Shown: positions 8,537-17,052, counted from the first letter of the stretch. The stretch: 36,375 nucleotides of DNA from DSAR01 sp034437315 (GCA_034437315.1 DAOTUC010000038.1:1-36375); one strand, 5' to 3'. Made by a program: numbers and translations. The notes: generated by a model from the sequence alone, not told the origin.

Positions 8537-8564
8537 ATTTTATCCTAATCAGTGGATTTGTCAA
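8537..8564 (-). promoter_or_regulatory. Sigma70-type promoter of the tRNA-like RNA
   Basis: On the - strand TTGACA (8564-8559), a 16-base spacer and TAAAAT (8542-8537). The predicted start falls at about 8530-8529, two or three bases before the tRNA-like 5' end. It is among the closest matches to consensus in this window. Confidence 0.75.
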
Positions 8565-8703
8565 GCAGTCATCGGGCGAAGGCGGGAACGGCCTCGATGA
8601 TTTGCGCCAGCCTCGCTGGATGCCTGCGCCTTCCAGATCGTTTCCAGAAGCCGTCCAACCTGGGATTGTTAAACCACCCGCACAATTTGGCGTGTGGCAA
8701 AGC

Positions 8704-8732
8704 TTGACAAAGACTTTCGGCAAAAGTATACT
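8704..8732 (+). promoter_or_regulatory. Sigma70-type promoter of the carbamate kinase operon
   Basis: TTGACA at 8704-8709, a 17-base spacer and TATACT at 8727-8732, giving a start near 8739 and a leader of about 40 bases before the ATG at 8779. The ribosome-binding site is AAGGAGA at 8764-8770. Confidence 0.75.
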
Positions 8733-8778
8733 AATCTAGTATTCACACAAGTTAGCTTTATACAAGGAGAAAGAATAA

Positions 8779-9726
8779 ATGACAAAACGTAAACTCGCAG
8801 TTGTCGCCATTGGCGGCAACTCCCTCATCATCGACAAGCAGCACGAGGACGTGCCCTCGCAATGGCGAGCGGTTCAGGAGACTTGCAAACACATCGCCGA
8901 TATGATTGAGCGAGGCTGGAACCTGGTCATCACCCATGGGAACGGCCCGCAAGTCGGTTTCATCCTCCGGCGGAACGAGTTGGCGGCGCACGAGTTGCAC
9001 ACGACGCCGCTGGACATGATCGGCGCCGATACGCAGGGGTCGATTGGCTACATGATCGCCCAGACCCTGCGCAACGAGTTCCAGGAGCGGGGCATCGACC
9101 GGCCCATCGCCAGCGTGGTGACCCAGGTCCTGGTCGACAAGGACGACCCGGCCTTCCAGAACCCCACCAAGGGCATCGGCGGTTTTACGAGCGAGGAGAA
9201 AGCCCGCGTGTTCGAGGACGAAGGGTGGCGCGTGGTCGAGGACGCGGGCCGGGGATGGCGGCGCGTCATCGCCTCCCCCTTCCCCTTGGAGATCATCGAG
9301 CTGGACGTCATCCAGACCCTGGTCGAGCAAGGCTTCATCGTCATCGCCGTCGGCGGCGGCGGCATCCCAGTGATCCGGGACAAGGACGGGAACCTGGTCG
9401 GTACACGGGCCGTCATCGACAAAGACCGCGCGACCAGCCTGTTGGCCCAGGAACTCCAGGTGGACCTGTTCCTCATCTCCACAGCCGTGCCCCAGGTCGC
9501 CATCAATTTCAACGAACCGGACCAGCAATGGTTGGGCGAGATGACGGCGGCGGAAGCCCGCGCCTACCAGGCCGAAGGCCACTTCAAGCCCGGCAGCATG
9601 GGCCCCAAGATTGACGCCATCTTAGATTTTCTGGAAGCGTATCCGGAAGGGCAAGCGCTGGTCACCGATCCCAAGAGCATCGCCGACGCATTAGAGAAAA
9701 AAACCGGCACCTGGATCACACGCTAA
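8779..9726 (+). CDS. arcC: Carbamate kinase
   Basis: Transfers phosphate between carbamoyl phosphate and ADP, giving ATP plus carbamate in catabolism. The 315-aa protein is of normal length and belongs to the amino-acid-kinase fold. Visible motifs are VVAIGGNSL at the N-terminus (nucleotide/phosphate loop), THGNGPQVG (about 53-61) and VAVGGGGIPVI (about 190-200). It has its own promoter and a good ribosome-binding site (AAGGAGA, 9 bases before ATG). The gene two places downstream is YgeY-like; in E. coli a carbamate kinase paralogue (yqeA) lies in the ygeW-ygeX-ygeY region, so this copy may serve the same purine/ureido or amino-acid fermentation setting rather than an arginine deiminase pathway. 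No arcA or arcB is in the window. Confidence 0.93.
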   Translation: MTKRKLAVVAIGGNSLIIDKQHEDVPSQWRAVQETCKHIADMIERGWNLVITHGNGPQVGFILRRNELAAHELHTTPLDMIGADTQGSIGYMIAQTLRNEFQERGIDRPIASVVTQVLVDKDDPAFQNPTKGIGGFTSEEKARVFEDEGWRVVEDAGRGWRRVIASPFPLEIIELDVIQTLVEQGFIVIAVGGGGIPVIRDKDGNLVGTRAVIDKDRATSLLAQELQVDLFLISTAVPQVAINFNEPDQQWLGEMTAAEARAYQAEGHFKPGSMGPKIDAILDFLEAYPEGQALVTDPKSIADALEKKTGTWITR

Positions 9727-9728
9727 CG

Positions 9729-9749
9729 TAGGACATAGGACATAGGACA
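9729..9749. repeat. Three tandem copies of the heptamer TAGGACA
   Basis: TAGGACA is repeated three times without interruption in the 27-base gap between carbamate kinase and the next gene. The AGGA of the last copy lies 6 bases before the ATG at 9754 and probably serves as its ribosome-binding site. Confidence 0.85.
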
Positions 9750-9753
9750 TAAT

Positions 9754-11037
9754 ATGATGGATCACGTTGAGGGTCTCAAATGCACGATCTGCGGCGCGGC
9801 GTACACCGTCGATCAGGTCGATTACGTCTGCCCTCGGCACGGTCACGATGGCACGCTCGATGTGTTGTATGATTACGAGCAGATTGCCCGGCGTATGACC
9901 CGCCAACGGCTGGACGACGATGCCGCGCGTTCTATCTGGCGCTACCTGCCGCTGCTGCCCGTCGATCCGGGCGCGGCGCGGGCGCTCTGCTACCCGGTCA
10001 GCCCGTTGAGCGTCGTCGGTTGGACGCCGCTCTACCCGGCGCCGGACCTGGCCGAGCGACTGGGCGTGAAACACTTATGGATCAAGGACGACGGCCGCCA
10101 ACCGACCGCGTCGCTCAAGGATCGGGCCTCTGCCATCGCGGTGGTCAAGGCGCGCGAACTGGATTACGCGGTCGTGACGACCGCCAGCACCGGCAACGCC
10201 GCGGCGGCGCTTGCCGGCATGTGCGCGGCGGTGGACCAGGCCAACGTCATCTTCGTGCCCCGCACCGCCCCCGAGGCCAAGATCGCCCAACTGCTGGCCT
10301 ATGGCTCGACCGTCATGCTGGTTGACGGGACGTACGATCAGGCGTTCGACCTGTGCCTGGCGGCGGCCGAGGCCTTCGGGTGGTACAACCGCAACACCGG
10401 TTACAACCCCTATATGACCGAGGGCAAGAAGACGGTCGCCTACGAGATCTGCGAGCAATTGGATTGGCGGGCGCCGGACGTGATCGTCGTGCCGGTCGGC
10501 GATGGATGCATCATCGGCGGCGTGCACAAGGGGTTGCGCGACCTCCTGACCCTGGGCTGGATCGAGCGCATGCCGCGCATCGTCGGCGTGCAGGCGGCCG
10601 GCTCATCTCCGCTGGTCGACGCCTGGGAACGGGGAATCCAGGGGTGGGAGATGACGCCGGTGGACGCCCACTCGGTAGCCGACAGTATCGTCGCCGGCCT
10701 GCCGCGGGATCGCAACAAGGCCCTGCGCGCAGCGCGCACGACCGACGGCGCATATCTCCGCGTGAGCGACGAGGAAATTCTGACCGCCATCCCGGCCATG
10801 GCCCGTGAGGTCGGCGTCTTCGCCGAACCGGCGGCGGCGGCGGCCTACGCCGGGCTGTTGAAAGGGATTGAGCGCGGCGTCATCGGAAGGGATGAGCGCG
10901 TCGTCGTGCTCTCGACCGGTTCCGGCCTCAAAGACATCGCCAGCGTGATGCGGGCGGTCGGAGAGCGCCCACCAGTCGTGGAACCGACCCTGGCGGCGGT
11001 CGAGCGCGCCCTGGCTGAAACTACAACGTTTAACTAA
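9754..11037 (+). CDS. Threonine synthase-like PLP enzyme (fold type II) with N-terminal zinc-ribbon-like motif
   Basis: A 427-aa PLP-dependent beta-family enzyme. The N-terminus carries CTICG and, about 15 residues later, CPRHG, a small metal-ribbon pattern common in archaeal and bacterial threonine synthases. The PLP lysine is in TASLKDRAS (about 130), followed by the phosphate-binding STGNAAAALAG and a C-terminal STGSGLKD loop. Threonine synthase (O-phosphohomoserine to threonine) is the best family match. Because the neighbours are a carbamate kinase and a YgeY homologue, a role like that of YgeX (2,3-diaminopropionate ammonia-lyase), which shares the fold, is a real alternative. There is no homoserine kinase or other threonine gene nearby. 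The start may be the ATG at 9754 or the next codon at 9757. Confidence 0.8.
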   Translation: MMDHVEGLKCTICGAAYTVDQVDYVCPRHGHDGTLDVLYDYEQIARRMTRQRLDDDAARSIWRYLPLLPVDPGAARALCYPVSPLSVVGWTPLYPAPDLAERLGVKHLWIKDDGRQPTASLKDRASAIAVVKARELDYAVVTTASTGNAAAALAGMCAAVDQANVIFVPRTAPEAKIAQLLAYGSTVMLVDGTYDQAFDLCLAAAEAFGWYNRNTGYNPYMTEGKKTVAYEICEQLDWRAPDVIVVPVGDGCIIGGVHKGLRDLLTLGWIERMPRIVGVQAAGSSPLVDAWERGIQGWEMTPVDAHSVADSIVAGLPRDRNKALRAARTTDGAYLRVSDEEILTAIPAMAREVGVFAEPAAAAAYAGLLKGIERGVIGRDERVVVLSTGSGLKDIASVMRAVGERPPVVEPTLAAVERALAETTTFN

Positions 11038-11050
11038 AACTCAACGTCTC

Positions 11051-12958
11051 ATGAACTTTCTCACACCCCTCGCGCTCGCTTTCGCCGCACTGAGCATCCC
11101 CATCATCCTGCTCTACATGCTCAAACTCCGGCGGCGGGACGTGCTCGTTTCCAGCACCCTCCTGTGGCAGCGCCTCCTGCGCGACCGGGAGGCCAACGCC
11201 CCCTGGCAACGCCTGCGGCGCAACTTGCTCCTGCTATTACAATTGATCATCCTAAGTTTGCTCGTCCTGGCGCTGGCGCGGCCTTATATCCTGGCCCCAA
11301 AGGTCGTCAGCGGCAGCGTGATTGTGTTGCTCGATGCCTCGGCCAGCATGCAAGCCCGGGACGTGGAACCGACCCGTTTCGACGCCGCCGTCAGGGCCGC
11401 ACGGGAGATCATTGACGGCCTGGGCGCGGGGGATATAGCCTCCATCATCGCCGTGGGGCCGCAGCCCCAGACGCTGGCCTCCGCCACGGGCGACCGCGCG
11501 TTCTTGCGAGACGCCCTCGAAGCAGCCAGTCCCACCGATGGGCCCGCCGATTGGGAAGCGGCCTTCGCCTTGGCCTCGGCAAGCGCGATGGGCGCGCCAG
11601 ACACCCGCGCAATCATCATCTCCGACGGGGCGATGCGCGAAACGCTGCCCTCGCTGCCGGGAGAAGCGCGCTTCGTGAGCGTCGGCGGCGGGCGGGACAA
11701 CCTGGCGATCACCACCCTGGCGACGCGAGAGGGGCCGGACGGCCCCCAGGTGTTCCTGCGCGCGGCCAACTACCGGGACGCCGACGCCGAGACGCTGGTC
11801 GAATTTTCGGCCGACGGCGTCCTCTTCGACGCCCGTCGCCTGTCGATCCCGGCCCAGGGAAACGCCGACCTGACGCTGACCGACGCACCCTACAACGCCA
11901 GCTTCCTGGAGGCCAACTTGAAGACGGAGGACGCCCTGCCGCTGGACGACCAGGTGTGGGCGGTCCATTCCCCACCGGCTTCTGGGCAGGTGCTGCTCGT
12001 CTCCGAGGGTAATCTCTTCCTGGAACGGGCGCTGGGAGGTCTGGCGGGCGTCGACCTGGTGCGGCTAGCGCCCGATCAACCGCTGCCAGAAGAGCCATAC
12101 GCGCTCTACGTGTTCGACGGCCCCGTCACCGGGACGCTGCCCGGCGGCAACCTGTGGCTCGTCGGCCCCCAAACCTCAGTCGAAGATGAATTTACCCTTC
12201 GAGTGGGCGGCGCATTCACCGAGACCGCTGTCACGCGCGTGCAGCGAGATGCCCCTCTCCTGCGCCACGTGGACGTCAGCCAACTCCACGTGCTGCGAGC
12301 TCGGGTGGTCGAGCCGCCGCCGGGAGCGCGCGTGCTGATCGAGTCGGCGGGCGGGCCATTATTCTTCGTCGCCGAGCGCCCAGCGGGCCGCTTAGCCGTG
12401 TTGACCTTCGACCTGCGGGATTCTGACCTGCCGCTGCAAATTGCGTTCCCGATTCTGACGGCGAACCTGGTCAACTGGCTACTCCCCCGGGGGCAAGCGA
12501 CTATGCCGAGCGTCGTCCACGTGGGCGAAGCGGCGCCCATCCAGCCGGCGCCCGAGACGACGACGTTATGGGTCACCGGGCCAGACGGCGCGCGGCACGA
12601 ACTGCCCGTCGGCGAGCGACAGCAGCCCGTCTTCGCGGACACCGACCGGCTGGGCGTCTACGCAGTCGAACAGGAGGGCGAATTCGCCCAGTCGGCCCCG
12701 CCGGTCGCCTATTTCGCCGTCAATCTGTTCGATCCGGTCGAGTCGAACATCACGCCCCAGGACGTCATACAGATCGGTCAGACGGAGATCAGCGCCATCG
12801 ACCAAAAAGAAGAACAAGGACGACGCGAATTCTGGCCCTGGTTAGCGATAGCGGCCCTGCTCGTACTGGGAATTGAGTGGTGGGCCTACTACGTAGGACA
12901 GGGCCGCCGGCTACGACCGCCGCAGTGGCCCTGGTTGAAACGCGACCCCGCTTCGTGA
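11051..12958 (+). CDS. BatA-like membrane protein with von Willebrand factor A domain
   Basis: 635 aa. The N-terminus has the BatA layout: a membrane segment (about 5-24), a basic stretch KLRRRDVLVSSTLLW, then a second membrane helix (about 55-78). A VWA domain follows with a MIDAS-type metal site DASASM (about 96-101) and a later IIISDGAM. The middle is a beta-rich region of unclear fold, and the protein ends in a third membrane helix (WLAIAALLVLGIEWWAYYVG) with a short basic tail. BatA-like proteins usually sit beside a MoxR ATPase and DUF58 gene; neither is here. The gene follows the PLP enzyme by 13 bases without a clear ribosome-binding site, so translation may depend on coupling. Confidence 0.85.
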   Translation: MNFLTPLALAFAALSIPIILLYMLKLRRRDVLVSSTLLWQRLLRDREANAPWQRLRRNLLLLLQLIILSLLVLALARPYILAPKVVSGSVIVLLDASASMQARDVEPTRFDAAVRAAREIIDGLGAGDIASIIAVGPQPQTLASATGDRAFLRDALEAASPTDGPADWEAAFALASASAMGAPDTRAIIISDGAMRETLPSLPGEARFVSVGGGRDNLAITTLATREGPDGPQVFLRAANYRDADAETLVEFSADGVLFDARRLSIPAQGNADLTLTDAPYNASFLEANLKTEDALPLDDQVWAVHSPPASGQVLLVSEGNLFLERALGGLAGVDLVRLAPDQPLPEEPYALYVFDGPVTGTLPGGNLWLVGPQTSVEDEFTLRVGGAFTETAVTRVQRDAPLLRHVDVSQLHVLRARVVEPPPGARVLIESAGGPLFFVAERPAGRLAVLTFDLRDSDLPLQIAFPILTANLVNWLLPRGQATMPSVVHVGEAAPIQPAPETTTLWVTGPDGARHELPVGERQQPVFADTDRLGVYAVEQEGEFAQSAPPVAYFAVNLFDPVESNITPQDVIQIGQTEISAIDQKEEQGRREFWPWLAIAALLVLGIEWWAYYVGQGRRLRPPQWPWLKRDPAS

Positions 12959-12979
12959 TAGGCCGCATTCCGCTATATC

Positions 12980-13008
12980 TTGACGAACAGCCAATTTCGG
13001 CTTACAAT
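12980..13008 (+). promoter_or_regulatory. Promoter upstream of the YgeY-like hydrolase gene
   Basis: TTGACG at 12980-12985, a 17-base spacer and TACAAT at 13003-13008. The start is expected near 13015, leaving a leader of about 90 bases. It indicates that the hydrolase and the genes after it can be transcribed separately from the carbamate kinase operon. Confidence 0.65.
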
Positions 13009-13103
13009 TCGCTGTCGAATGACGCAATGACGCATCACCCAGACCGGCACAATCGTTTGAGCGTCCTATCTGAACAAGTGTAACAGAAAGCTTCACCTTC
13101 CCT

Positions 13104-14297
13104 ATGAGCAAATTGAGACTCAGTCGACAAGATCGAAAGCATTTGAAAGCGTTTTTATGTGATTTGGTGCGCATCCCCAGCCCATCAACGGATGAAGGCG
13201 CGGCAGCCGAGCGGGTGATGGAGGAAATGGCGCGCGTCGGCCTACGAGATGTGCGCGTCGACCGGATCGGCAACGTCGTCGGTTGGGTCGGGCCGGGCTC
13301 AGATCGCCTGCTGATGTTGAACGGGCATATGGACACGGTCCAGGTGAGCGACCCCGCCGCCTGGACGCGCGACCCCTTCGGCGCCGAAATCGTCGACGGC
13401 CTGCTTTACGGCCTGGGCGCTTGCGACATGAAAGGCGGTCTGGCGGCCATGATCTACGGGGCCAAACTCCTGCGCGATTCCGGCGCCACACTGAACGGCG
13501 ATGTCGTCGTGGCTTGCGTGGTGCAGGAAGAGCCGTCCGAGGGGCTGGGATCGCGAGTGTTGATCGAGGAGGAGGGCGTCCATCCAGATTGGGTCGTGCT
13601 GGGCGAACCGACGAATTTGAACGTCAGCCGGGGACAGCGCGGCCGCCTGGAGATGCAATTGGCGACCCACGGACGTTCGGCCCACGCAGCCAGCCCCCAC
13701 CTGGGCGATAACGCCATCTATTCGACCGCCCGTCTGGTCTTCGGATTGGAGTTGCTGTCCGGGCAATTGGCCGAGGACGACTTCCTGGGAGCGGGCTCGT
13801 TGGCCGTCACCGACATCAAATCCTACGCCAGCAGCCGCAACGCGATCCCCTATCGCTGCGAGATCGTGATCGATCGGCGGTTGACGCTGGGAGAAAACGA
13901 GACGAAGGCCATGGCCGAAGTGCAGCGGGTCATCGCCCGCGAAGGTGTGCGGGCGGACGTGCAAGTAGCCGAATATGAGATCGAGAGTTACACCGGCTAC
14001 CCGCGTCGCACGCGCGAGTTCTACCCGGCCTGGGTACTGGCGGAGGATCACCCGCTCGTCGTGAACGCGGTCCAGGCCATCCGGGAGCAGTTGCGCCATC
14101 GCCCCCAGATCATCCACTGGGAATTCTCGACCGAAGGGACCTACACGGCCGGAGAGGCCGGCATCCCGACCATCGGCTTTGGGCCCGGGGACGCCTGCCG
14201 GGCGCATACCGCCGACGAACGGGTCTGCCTGGAGGACGTCTACCGGGCGGCCGAGGTCTACGCCCGGTTGGCGATCAAGTTATTGGGCGACAGTTAA
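13104..14297 (+). CDS. ygeY: M20 family metallohydrolase, YgeY type
   Basis: A 397-aa di-zinc amidohydrolase/peptidase of the ArgE/DapE/ACY1 family. The metal ligands and catalytic residues are visible: MLNGHMDTVQ (His and Asp), GACDMKGG (bridging Asp), VQEEPSEG (catalytic and ligand Glu), LGEPTN and a late AHTADE (His). Sequence and length best fit the YgeY group, which genome surveys associate with selenium-dependent purine/ureido metabolism in E. coli and clostridia. The reaction of YgeY is not firmly known. No selenium genes are in the window, so that link is only by family. It follows its own promoter and lacks a strong Shine-Dalgarno sequence. The next gene starts 15 bases downstream. 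Confidence 0.85.
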   Translation: MSKLRLSRQDRKHLKAFLCDLVRIPSPSTDEGAAAERVMEEMARVGLRDVRVDRIGNVVGWVGPGSDRLLMLNGHMDTVQVSDPAAWTRDPFGAEIVDGLLYGLGACDMKGGLAAMIYGAKLLRDSGATLNGDVVVACVVQEEPSEGLGSRVLIEEEGVHPDWVVLGEPTNLNVSRGQRGRLEMQLATHGRSAHAASPHLGDNAIYSTARLVFGLELLSGQLAEDDFLGAGSLAVTDIKSYASSRNAIPYRCEIVIDRRLTLGENETKAMAEVQRVIAREGVRADVQVAEYEIESYTGYPRRTREFYPAWVLAEDHPLVVNAVQAIREQLRHRPQIIHWEFSTEGTYTAGEAGIPTIGFGPGDACRAHTADERVCLEDVYRAAEVYARLAIKLLGDS

Positions 14298-14312
14298 GCG
14301 TAAGGAGGAAAA

Positions 14313-14798
14313 ATGACTGCTGAAGAAACGTCGGCCGGCATCACAAAGGACGATCATATTATGGCCGCGCTGGCCCACGCCAGCGTGATCATCCCACTTT
14401 GGGGCATAATCGGCGCGGTCGTCATCTGGGCGACACAGCGGGAAAAATCCCGTTTTGTAGCTTTCCAGGCGCTACAGGCGCTGGCCTATCAACTTTCACT
14501 GGTCTTTCTGGGAGGGTTCGGATTCGTCTGCTATATGTGCTCCTTCTCCGCGATGATGTTTTCCAGCTTCACGCTAAGCCGTTCCAATGGGATCATCAGC
14601 GGCATTTTGACCATCCTGTCATCCATAGCCCCATTCTGCATCATGGGGCTGTTGATGTTGGTCGGGGTCGCCGTCGTGGTTTACGGGTTTTACGGCGCCG
14701 CGCGCGTGTTGCAGGGGGAGGATTTCCGTTACGTCGTGGTCGGACGCCGATTGGAGAAATACCTGAGCGGCGCGTATGGGGAGAATACAGAGACGTGA
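14313..14798 (+). CDS. DUF4870/Tic20-like small membrane protein
   Basis: 161 aa. The N-terminal pattern DDHIMAALAHASVIIPLWGIIGAVVIWATQREKSRFVAFQALQA is typical of DUF4870 (Tic20-like) proteins: a helix, a short basic turn, then an amphipathic stretch. Two further strongly hydrophobic segments follow (about 60-90 and 95-125). Its function is unknown in bacteria. AAGGAGG lies just before the ATG. The stop codon overlaps the GTG start of psuG (GTGA), so the two are coupled. Confidence 0.85.
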   Translation: MTAEETSAGITKDDHIMAALAHASVIIPLWGIIGAVVIWATQREKSRFVAFQALQALAYQLSLVFLGGFGFVCYMCSFSAMMFSSFTLSRSNGIISGILTILSSIAPFCIMGLLMLVGVAVVVYGFYGAARVLQGEDFRYVVVGRRLEKYLSGAYGENTET

Positions 14799-15706
14799 GC
14801 GGCGAGATTCGCGTGGCCCCTCAGATAGAACAGCTTCTGGCGAGCGCATCCGCAGGCCGTAGAGCGCCCGTCGTCGCGCTGGAATCGGCGCTGATCACCC
14901 ACGGCTTCCCCCGCCCGGCGAATTTGGAGATTGCCCTACAGATACAGGCGGCGGTTCGGGAGGCCGGCGGCGTACCGGCGACCATCGCCGTGCTGGACGG
15001 CGAGCCCCGGATCGGCCTGTTGGAAGCAGAACTGGCGCGCCTGGCGGAGGACGAGCGCGCCCGCAAGGTCAGCGTGCGGGATTTGCCCATCGTGCTGGCG
15101 CAGGGCGGGAACGGCGGCGCGACGGTCGCCGCGACCGCGCGCCTGGCCCACCGGGCCGGGATCCGCGTCTTCGCCACCGGCGGGATCGGCGGCGTGCATC
15201 GAGGACACCCGGAAGACGTCTCGGCCGACCTGCCCACCCTGGCCTCGACGCCCATCGTCGTCGTGTGCGCCGGGGCCAAGGCGATTCTCGACCTGCCGCG
15301 CACGATGGAATACCTGGAGACGCACGGCGCGCCGGTGATCGGCTGGAAAACGGACGAGTTCCCCGCCTTCTACAGCCGACGATCCGGCCTACGGGTGGAC
15401 GCGCGGGTCGATACGCCGGAGGAGGTCGCGCGGATGGCGCGGGCGCGCGCGGCGCTGGGCCTTTCGGCGGCGCTCCTCGTCTGCGCGCCCGTGCCCGAAA
15501 GCGACGAATTCCCCGCCGAAGCGGCGGAACGCGCTATCGTTCAGGCGGTGAACGAGGCGGAACAGCAAGGCGTGAGCGGCAAAGCGCTGACGCCGTTCTT
15601 GCTGGCGCGCCTGGTCGAACTGAGCGACGGGCGCACGCGCCGGGCCAACGAGGCGCTCCTGCTCAACAACGCCCGGATAGCCGCCCTCATCGCACAGGCG
15701 CTATAG
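14795..15706 (+). CDS. psuG: Pseudouridine-5'-phosphate glycosidase
   Basis: Splits pseudouridine 5'-phosphate reversibly into ribose 5-phosphate and uracil. The 303-aa protein shows the family hallmarks ALESALITHGFPRPANLE near the N-terminus, GGNGGATVAATARLA and VFATGGIGGVHRG in the middle. I start at GTG 14795, which overlaps the upstream stop and has GGGGAG 11 bases before it; the next candidate is GTG 14813. The open frame extends much further upstream, but that part is the shadow of the DUF4870 gene. No pseudouridine kinase (psuK) is adjacent. The 3' end overlaps the convergent aminotransferase gene by 20 bases. Confidence 0.92.
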   Translation: MSGEIRVAPQIEQLLASASAGRRAPVVALESALITHGFPRPANLEIALQIQAAVREAGGVPATIAVLDGEPRIGLLEAELARLAEDERARKVSVRDLPIVLAQGGNGGATVAATARLAHRAGIRVFATGGIGGVHRGHPEDVSADLPTLASTPIVVVCAGAKAILDLPRTMEYLETHGAPVIGWKTDEFPAFYSRRSGLRVDARVDTPEEVARMARARAALGLSAALLVCAPVPESDEFPAEAAERAIVQAVNEAEQQGVSGKALTPFLLARLVELSDGRTRRANEALLLNNARIAALIAQAL

Positions 15707-17048
15707 ACGCGAGTGTCGTTTCAATCGCTACGCGCAAGATGGCGACGACCTCGTCGATCTGCGCCCCGGTGATGACGAGCGGCGGCCCCAACATCAGCGA
15801 ATCGCCGGATACACCGTCGGCGCAGCCGCTACCCGGGTAGACGATCAGCCCCCGTTCGAACGCCGCATCCGCCACGCGCTGGCCGAAATGCAATTTGGCC
15901 GGGAAGGTCGCCTTGCTGGCCCGCTCGGCCACGAACTCCACGCCCCACATCAACCCGATCCCGCGCACGTCGCCCACGCAGGCCTGGTCCGCCAATCCGG
16001 CGCGCAATTTCCGCCCCAGCAGCTCACCCTTCTCCGCAGACGCCGTCGCCAGGTCGTGCGCCTGGATGTAGCGCAGGGTCGCCAACCCGGCGGCCGCGCC
16101 CACCGCGTGATGGGAGAAGGTTCCGCCGTGCACGAAATCGCCGCTGCCGTTCAGAATGACGTCGGCCCATTCGCCGCGCACGGCGGTGATGGAAAGCGGA
16201 AAATAGCCGCCGGTCGTCCCCTTGCCCATCGTCACCAGGTCAGGCACAATATCCCAATGCTCAAAACCGAACCAGCGCCCCGTGCGCCCGAAACCGGCCA
16301 TGACCTCATCGACGATCAGCAGCAGGCCGTACTCGTCGCAAATCTCGCGGATGCGGGGCCAGTATTCCGGCGGCGGGACGACCGCGCCCAACGTCGCCCC
16401 GCTGACCGATTCGGCGAGGAAGGCGGCGACGTTCTCCGCCCCCACCCGCTTGATCTCGTCGGCCAACGCCTCGGCGCAGCGCATCCCGCAACCGGGATGC
16501 GTCAGCCCATACGGGCAGCGGTAGCAATAGGGCGACGGGATATGGGGCGCCTCTGGCAGCATCGGCTGGAACGGGCGACGCATCTTCGGCTTACCCGTCA
16601 TCGCCAACGCGCCCAGCGTCGCGCCGTGATAGGATTGCCAGCGGGCGACGATCAGGTGACGCCCCGCCTGCCCGCGCTCCACCTGGACCTGTCGCGCCAA
16701 TTTGATCGCCGTCTCTATCGCCTCGGAACCGCTGCACATAGGATAGAAGCGCGCGTCCGGCAGAGGCGTGACCGCCGCCAGCGCCTCGGCGTACGTCTCC
16801 AGCGGGCGGCTGGTGAACATCGTGGGATGCGCATAGGCCATTTGCGCGGCCTGTCGCCCGATCGCGTCCGCAATCTCGCGCACGCCGTGCCCGACGTTGA
16901 CCACGAGCGCCCCGCCGGAGGCGTCGATATAGCGCTTCCCGTCAGCGTCGTACAGGTAGACCCCCTCTCCGCGCTCGGCCGCCGGGTGAAGATGTCCGGC
17001 CCGCCGGTAGAAGACGTGTGCCGAAGCATGATTGTGACCTGTGTTCAT
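15687..17048 (-). CDS. Class III PLP aminotransferase (last gene of the aminomutase operon)
   Basis: 453 aa, cytoplasmic. Class III features: SGGALVVNVGHG near the start, MCSGSEAIETAIKLAR, SYHGATLGALAMTG, LLIVDEVMAGFGRTG and the PLP lysine in TMGKGTTGGYFP. This class transfers omega- or beta-amino groups as well as ornithine/GABA-type ones. The ATG at 17048 has GGAGGA overlapping the thiolase stop 4 bases upstream, so the longer upstream open frame is rejected. Because it sits with lysine 2,3-aminomutase, a beta-amino acid (beta-lysine) donor is a reasonable inference. The alternative is a generic omega-amino acid:pyruvate transaminase. It carries a cysteine-rich insert (CYRCPYGLTHPGCGMRC) of the type seen in several aminotransferases of this group. 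Confidence 0.88.
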   Translation of the reverse strand: MNTGHNHASAHVFYRRAGHLHPAAERGEGVYLYDADGKRYIDASGGALVVNVGHGVREIADAIGRQAAQMAYAHPTMFTSRPLETYAEALAAVTPLPDARFYPMCSGSEAIETAIKLARQVQVERGQAGRHLIVARWQSYHGATLGALAMTGKPKMRRPFQPMLPEAPHIPSPYCYRCPYGLTHPGCGMRCAEALADEIKRVGAENVAAFLAESVSGATLGAVVPPPEYWPRIREICDEYGLLLIVDEVMAGFGRTGRWFGFEHWDIVPDLVTMGKGTTGGYFPLSITAVRGEWADVILNGSGDFVHGGTFSHHAVGAAAGLATLRYIQAHDLATASAEKGELLGRKLRAGLADQACVGDVRGIGLMWGVEFVAERASKATFPAKLHFGQRVADAAFERGLIVYPGSGCADGVSGDSLMLGPPLVITGAQIDEVVAILRVAIETTLASIAPVR

Positions 17049-17052
17049 GCCG

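Noticed and set aside
13027..13083. 18-codon open frame in the leader of the YgeY-like gene
   Set aside because: It has no ribosome-binding site and no run of regulatory codons. Leader-peptide control is not supported.
14399..14794. Upstream extension of the psuG frame
   Set aside because: It is read out of frame across the DUF4870 gene. Family similarity of PsuG begins only after the GTG at 14795.
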